A stretch of 64,000 nucleotides of DNA, from assembly GCA_028023455.1 (NCBI GenBank), contig JAQFVV010000142.1:954441-1018440 (forward strand), read 5' to 3'. Shown piece by piece: positions 61,885 through 64,000 of this stretch. Source of the DNA: Epiperipatus broadwayi. Its lineage: Eukaryota; Onychophora; Udeonychophora; Euonychophora; Peripatidae. The number at the start of each line of letters is the position of its first letter. The stretch's first letter is position 1. Under the pieces are notes generated by a model. It searched no databases. It had not been told where the DNA came from and saw only the letters and a program-made list of their open reading frames with translations. Position numbers and translations under genes: made by a program.

Positions 61885-63640
61885 TATTTTAAATCAATCA
61901 ACTTTATTAAAACTATATTAAACTAATATAAAACTATTTTAAATATAGCTGTAATAAAGTAATATGATTGATTTAAATTCTTCATGCCTTCTTTCTGGAA
62001 TGACTTAAGATCAGCTTCTGCAACTTAAGATTAAGTTTTATATTGTATTTTGGATTGAGACTATTTCAGTTACTTAATATATCAGTGTTGGGGTGTTCAT
62101 TTCACTATATTACATAATATTAACTAAAGAGAAATTTATATTTACATATTTCAGTATTTGATTTGGTATTGACAAGCTGTAAATTGAAAAATTTCATAAG
62201 TGTCAATTAAAATAATGTAAAGCAATTTAAAATAAGCTTTAATAAAATAATATGATTGATTTAAAATCTTTATGTTTTCACTCCAAAGTGCTTAAGATTA
62301 GCCTCTTATATATAAACTGAGGTAAAAAGTAAAGATAGATTGTTCTTTCTCTAAAAAATGTTTTATCTTGTGCTGTGGATTGCGAGTATTTCATTCACTT
62401 AATAGATTAGTGTGAGGACATTAATCTCGATATATTTTAGGTCATAAATTATCACTATTTGCTTGTGCAATGTTTTTTTTTCCTCTTTATAACTAAAATG
62501 CTAAATGTTATTTTAAAATATGCACACAAAAAAGATTACACCATAATAAAATGAAATCTCAAAATAGCAACGATAGTACAAATTTAAATGATGGCAGATA
62601 TAAATTATGTCAATATAGAGAAATTAATGTTTTTTTTTCAAAGTTTACCATAATAAGAATAAATAGAATAGTAACTTATTTCATTAAACTTCAATTTATT
62701 AAAAATTCTTATTCTATGACGAATATAACTTTTAAAATATACTTGCAACTATCCAAATACCAATGCAATGTGTTTGCAAACTTCACTTCATATATGTATA
62801 TGTGTGTGAATGTGATTGATTGCATAGGATAACTAAATTTTTTATTTCTACTAAAAAACGAAAATAGTATAGTCATTTATTTTTTTGCTTATATACTTCA
62901 AATATTAATGTTTTTTTTTTTACTTTTTATTCACTGAAGAGTACTACTAACTATTTTTTAGCTAAATTGTCTATTGATTAAATACTTTTAGAAATGCAGG
63001 TTTGGATTAATCTAAATGAAGGCCAAATTATCTTCTCACATTTTCTACCATTTAGTTACTATTAATTAATAAATGTGTAGTTTTAAATATTGGGGGTAAT
63101 AGCTATAAGCATATGATTATTTTTAACCAGTTTCTTTTCTTTGTAGTCTCTGAATATCCATATATTACAATGGGAGCTTTGCAATTTCTCTCTGATTGCA
63201 AAAGAAACACATGTGTCAAGATCTTAATTTGTCCTTTTATTCAAATTAAAATTTCAAGCCATTTATTAATTATATTTACACCTTTTTAAATATTTCACAA
63301 ACAATATTTTTATCGTTAAAACTTTTAAAACCAAATAATTCAGAATAAAAATCTTTTTGATTAGCAATCTAATTACTGGAAATGAGATTTGAAAATACAA
63401 AAAAAAAAAATTAAAATAACAGCTCTGAAAACGGTTTTTCTGTTTAATCTGCAACAATTTATGCACAAGGTCTCTCTATCCTCTCTTTGAAATTATAATC
63501 TCAGAAACAATATCTACATTTATTAGCTTTCAAAATATTATTTTTTCTCAAATAAGTAAAATAAAATACAAGTATCTTAATTATTGTTGGAGTTCGGATC
63601 AATCATCTATGTTGCTGAAGAAAATTAGTTATACAAAAAT
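61885..63640. other. AT-rich spacer, nothing recognised
   Basis: A 93-codon frame at 62,551-62,832 is AT-driven and unsupported. ctgtaataaagtaatatgat at about 61,950 and gctttaataaaataatatga at about 62,238, each followed by ttgattta, suggest a weak local duplication about 285 bases apart. Confidence 0.4.
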
Positions 63641-63644
63641 ATTG

Positions 63645-63788
63645 TATCACGACTTATTGATTAAGCACGAAATACATATATTGGAGATTATTTTTTTTAC
63701 ATGTATGTGGTTATGTGTATCGGTTGTATAAGATAAATGTAAAAAGCTTCAAAACCTGAGTTCAAATACTGTCTAATTTGCTTAAGAA
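63645..63788 (+). repeat. FB1 right-end relic
   Basis: It begins in the cgaaatacatatattggaga block, continues tacatgtatgtggttatgtg and ends with cctgagttcaaatactgtct. The B-box-like motif is preserved. Confidence 0.65.
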
Positions 63789-63857
63789 AAAGCAATAAAA
63801 CCGATGGATTATTATTCTTCCTCTCCTTTTTTTTATAATCAAATTAATTATCTTGTC

Positions 63858-63948
63858 AAGCGTTGGTAGTCGATGGTCACCACAGCCTCCTTACAAACAG
63901 TTGTCACGGGTTAGCGGGTTCGCTTCCCGGCCGATGATATGACACATG
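63858..63948 (+). repeat. tRNA-related SINE head
   Basis: gcgttggtagtcgatgg resembles an A box and tagcgggttcgcttcccgg, about 40 bases on, a good B box. The block is the most GC-rich tRNA-like sequence in the window. It does not fold as a complete tRNA by eye (no matching acceptor stem was found), so a SINE is preferred to a tRNA gene. It may continue beyond the A-rich stretch at 63,950. Confidence 0.5.
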
Positions 63949-64000
63949 AAAAAAAATAATTATCTTAAAATACATTTAGTAATATTGTGCTGTGCGTGTG

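Noticed and set aside
63858-63948. Functional tRNA gene
   Set aside because: B box is good, but no acceptor-stem pairing or cloverleaf could be drawn.

Overview
The window looks like intergenic or intronic DNA from a very AT-rich metazoan, most likely an invertebrate. The reasons are long stretches with no open frame, many (TA)n and (TAA)n microsatellites, and remains of eukaryotic retroelements: Penelope-like elements, an RTE-like LINE, an LTR-element gag and tRNA-derived SINE-like repeats. The taxon cannot be fixed from the sequence alone; AT-rich cnidarians, flatworms, molluscs and arthropods all remain possible. No bacterial operon, rRNA, canonical complete tRNA gene or CRISPR array was seen.

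Layout. 0-4.4 kb: AT-rich spacer with microsatellites. 4.6-5.2 kb: decayed endonuclease domain of an RTE-like LINE. 5.46-6.06 kb: the fullest copy of a palindromic repeat family (called FB1 here) with further copies at 9.7, 15.9, 18.4, 31.3, 31.7, 61.4 and 63.7 kb. 7.4-9.6 kb and 16.3-17.4 kb: two pairs of 5'-truncated Penelope-like fragments, each pair head to head, each fragment followed by the same tRNA-like 3' tail. 14.1 and 28.3 kb: LINE 3' ends. 20.9-21.1 kb: a short palindromic element with a relative at 58.2 kb. 32.1-33.6 kb: a diverged duplication with an offset of about 0.9 kb. 41.2 kb: a tRNA-related SINE. 45.1-46.3 kb: an old inverted repeat of about 1.2 kb. 50.6-51.55 kb: a perfect 81-bp-arm hairpin beside a nearly identical inverted duplication of a second Penelope-like family. 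54.5-57.1 kb: a purine-skewed block with a broken gag-like sequence. 59.6-61.3 kb: a fold-back element whose right arm appears split by an insertion of about 0.9 kb carrying degenerate 90-bp tandem units.

Host coding sequence is sparse. Candidate exons, supported only by splice-site fit, an open frame and composition, lie on the minus strand at 30,995-31,156 (resembling TM6 to TM7 of a seven-transmembrane receptor) and 52,510-52,573 (hydrophobic, TM-like). Weaker plus-strand candidates are at 4,451-4,504 and 15,683-15,824. Two unidentified coding-like minus-strand blocks lie at 37.46-37.75 and 40.31-40.51 kb. If the two minus-strand TM exons belong together, most of 31-52 kb is intron of one gene.

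The dominant theme is inverted-repeat architecture at every scale, from (TA)n tracts at the centre of short perfect palindromes, through 50-300 bp fold-back elements, to head-to-head retroelement pairs. All recognised transposon coding sequences are broken. Exact ends of repeats were read by eye and may be off by tens of bases.
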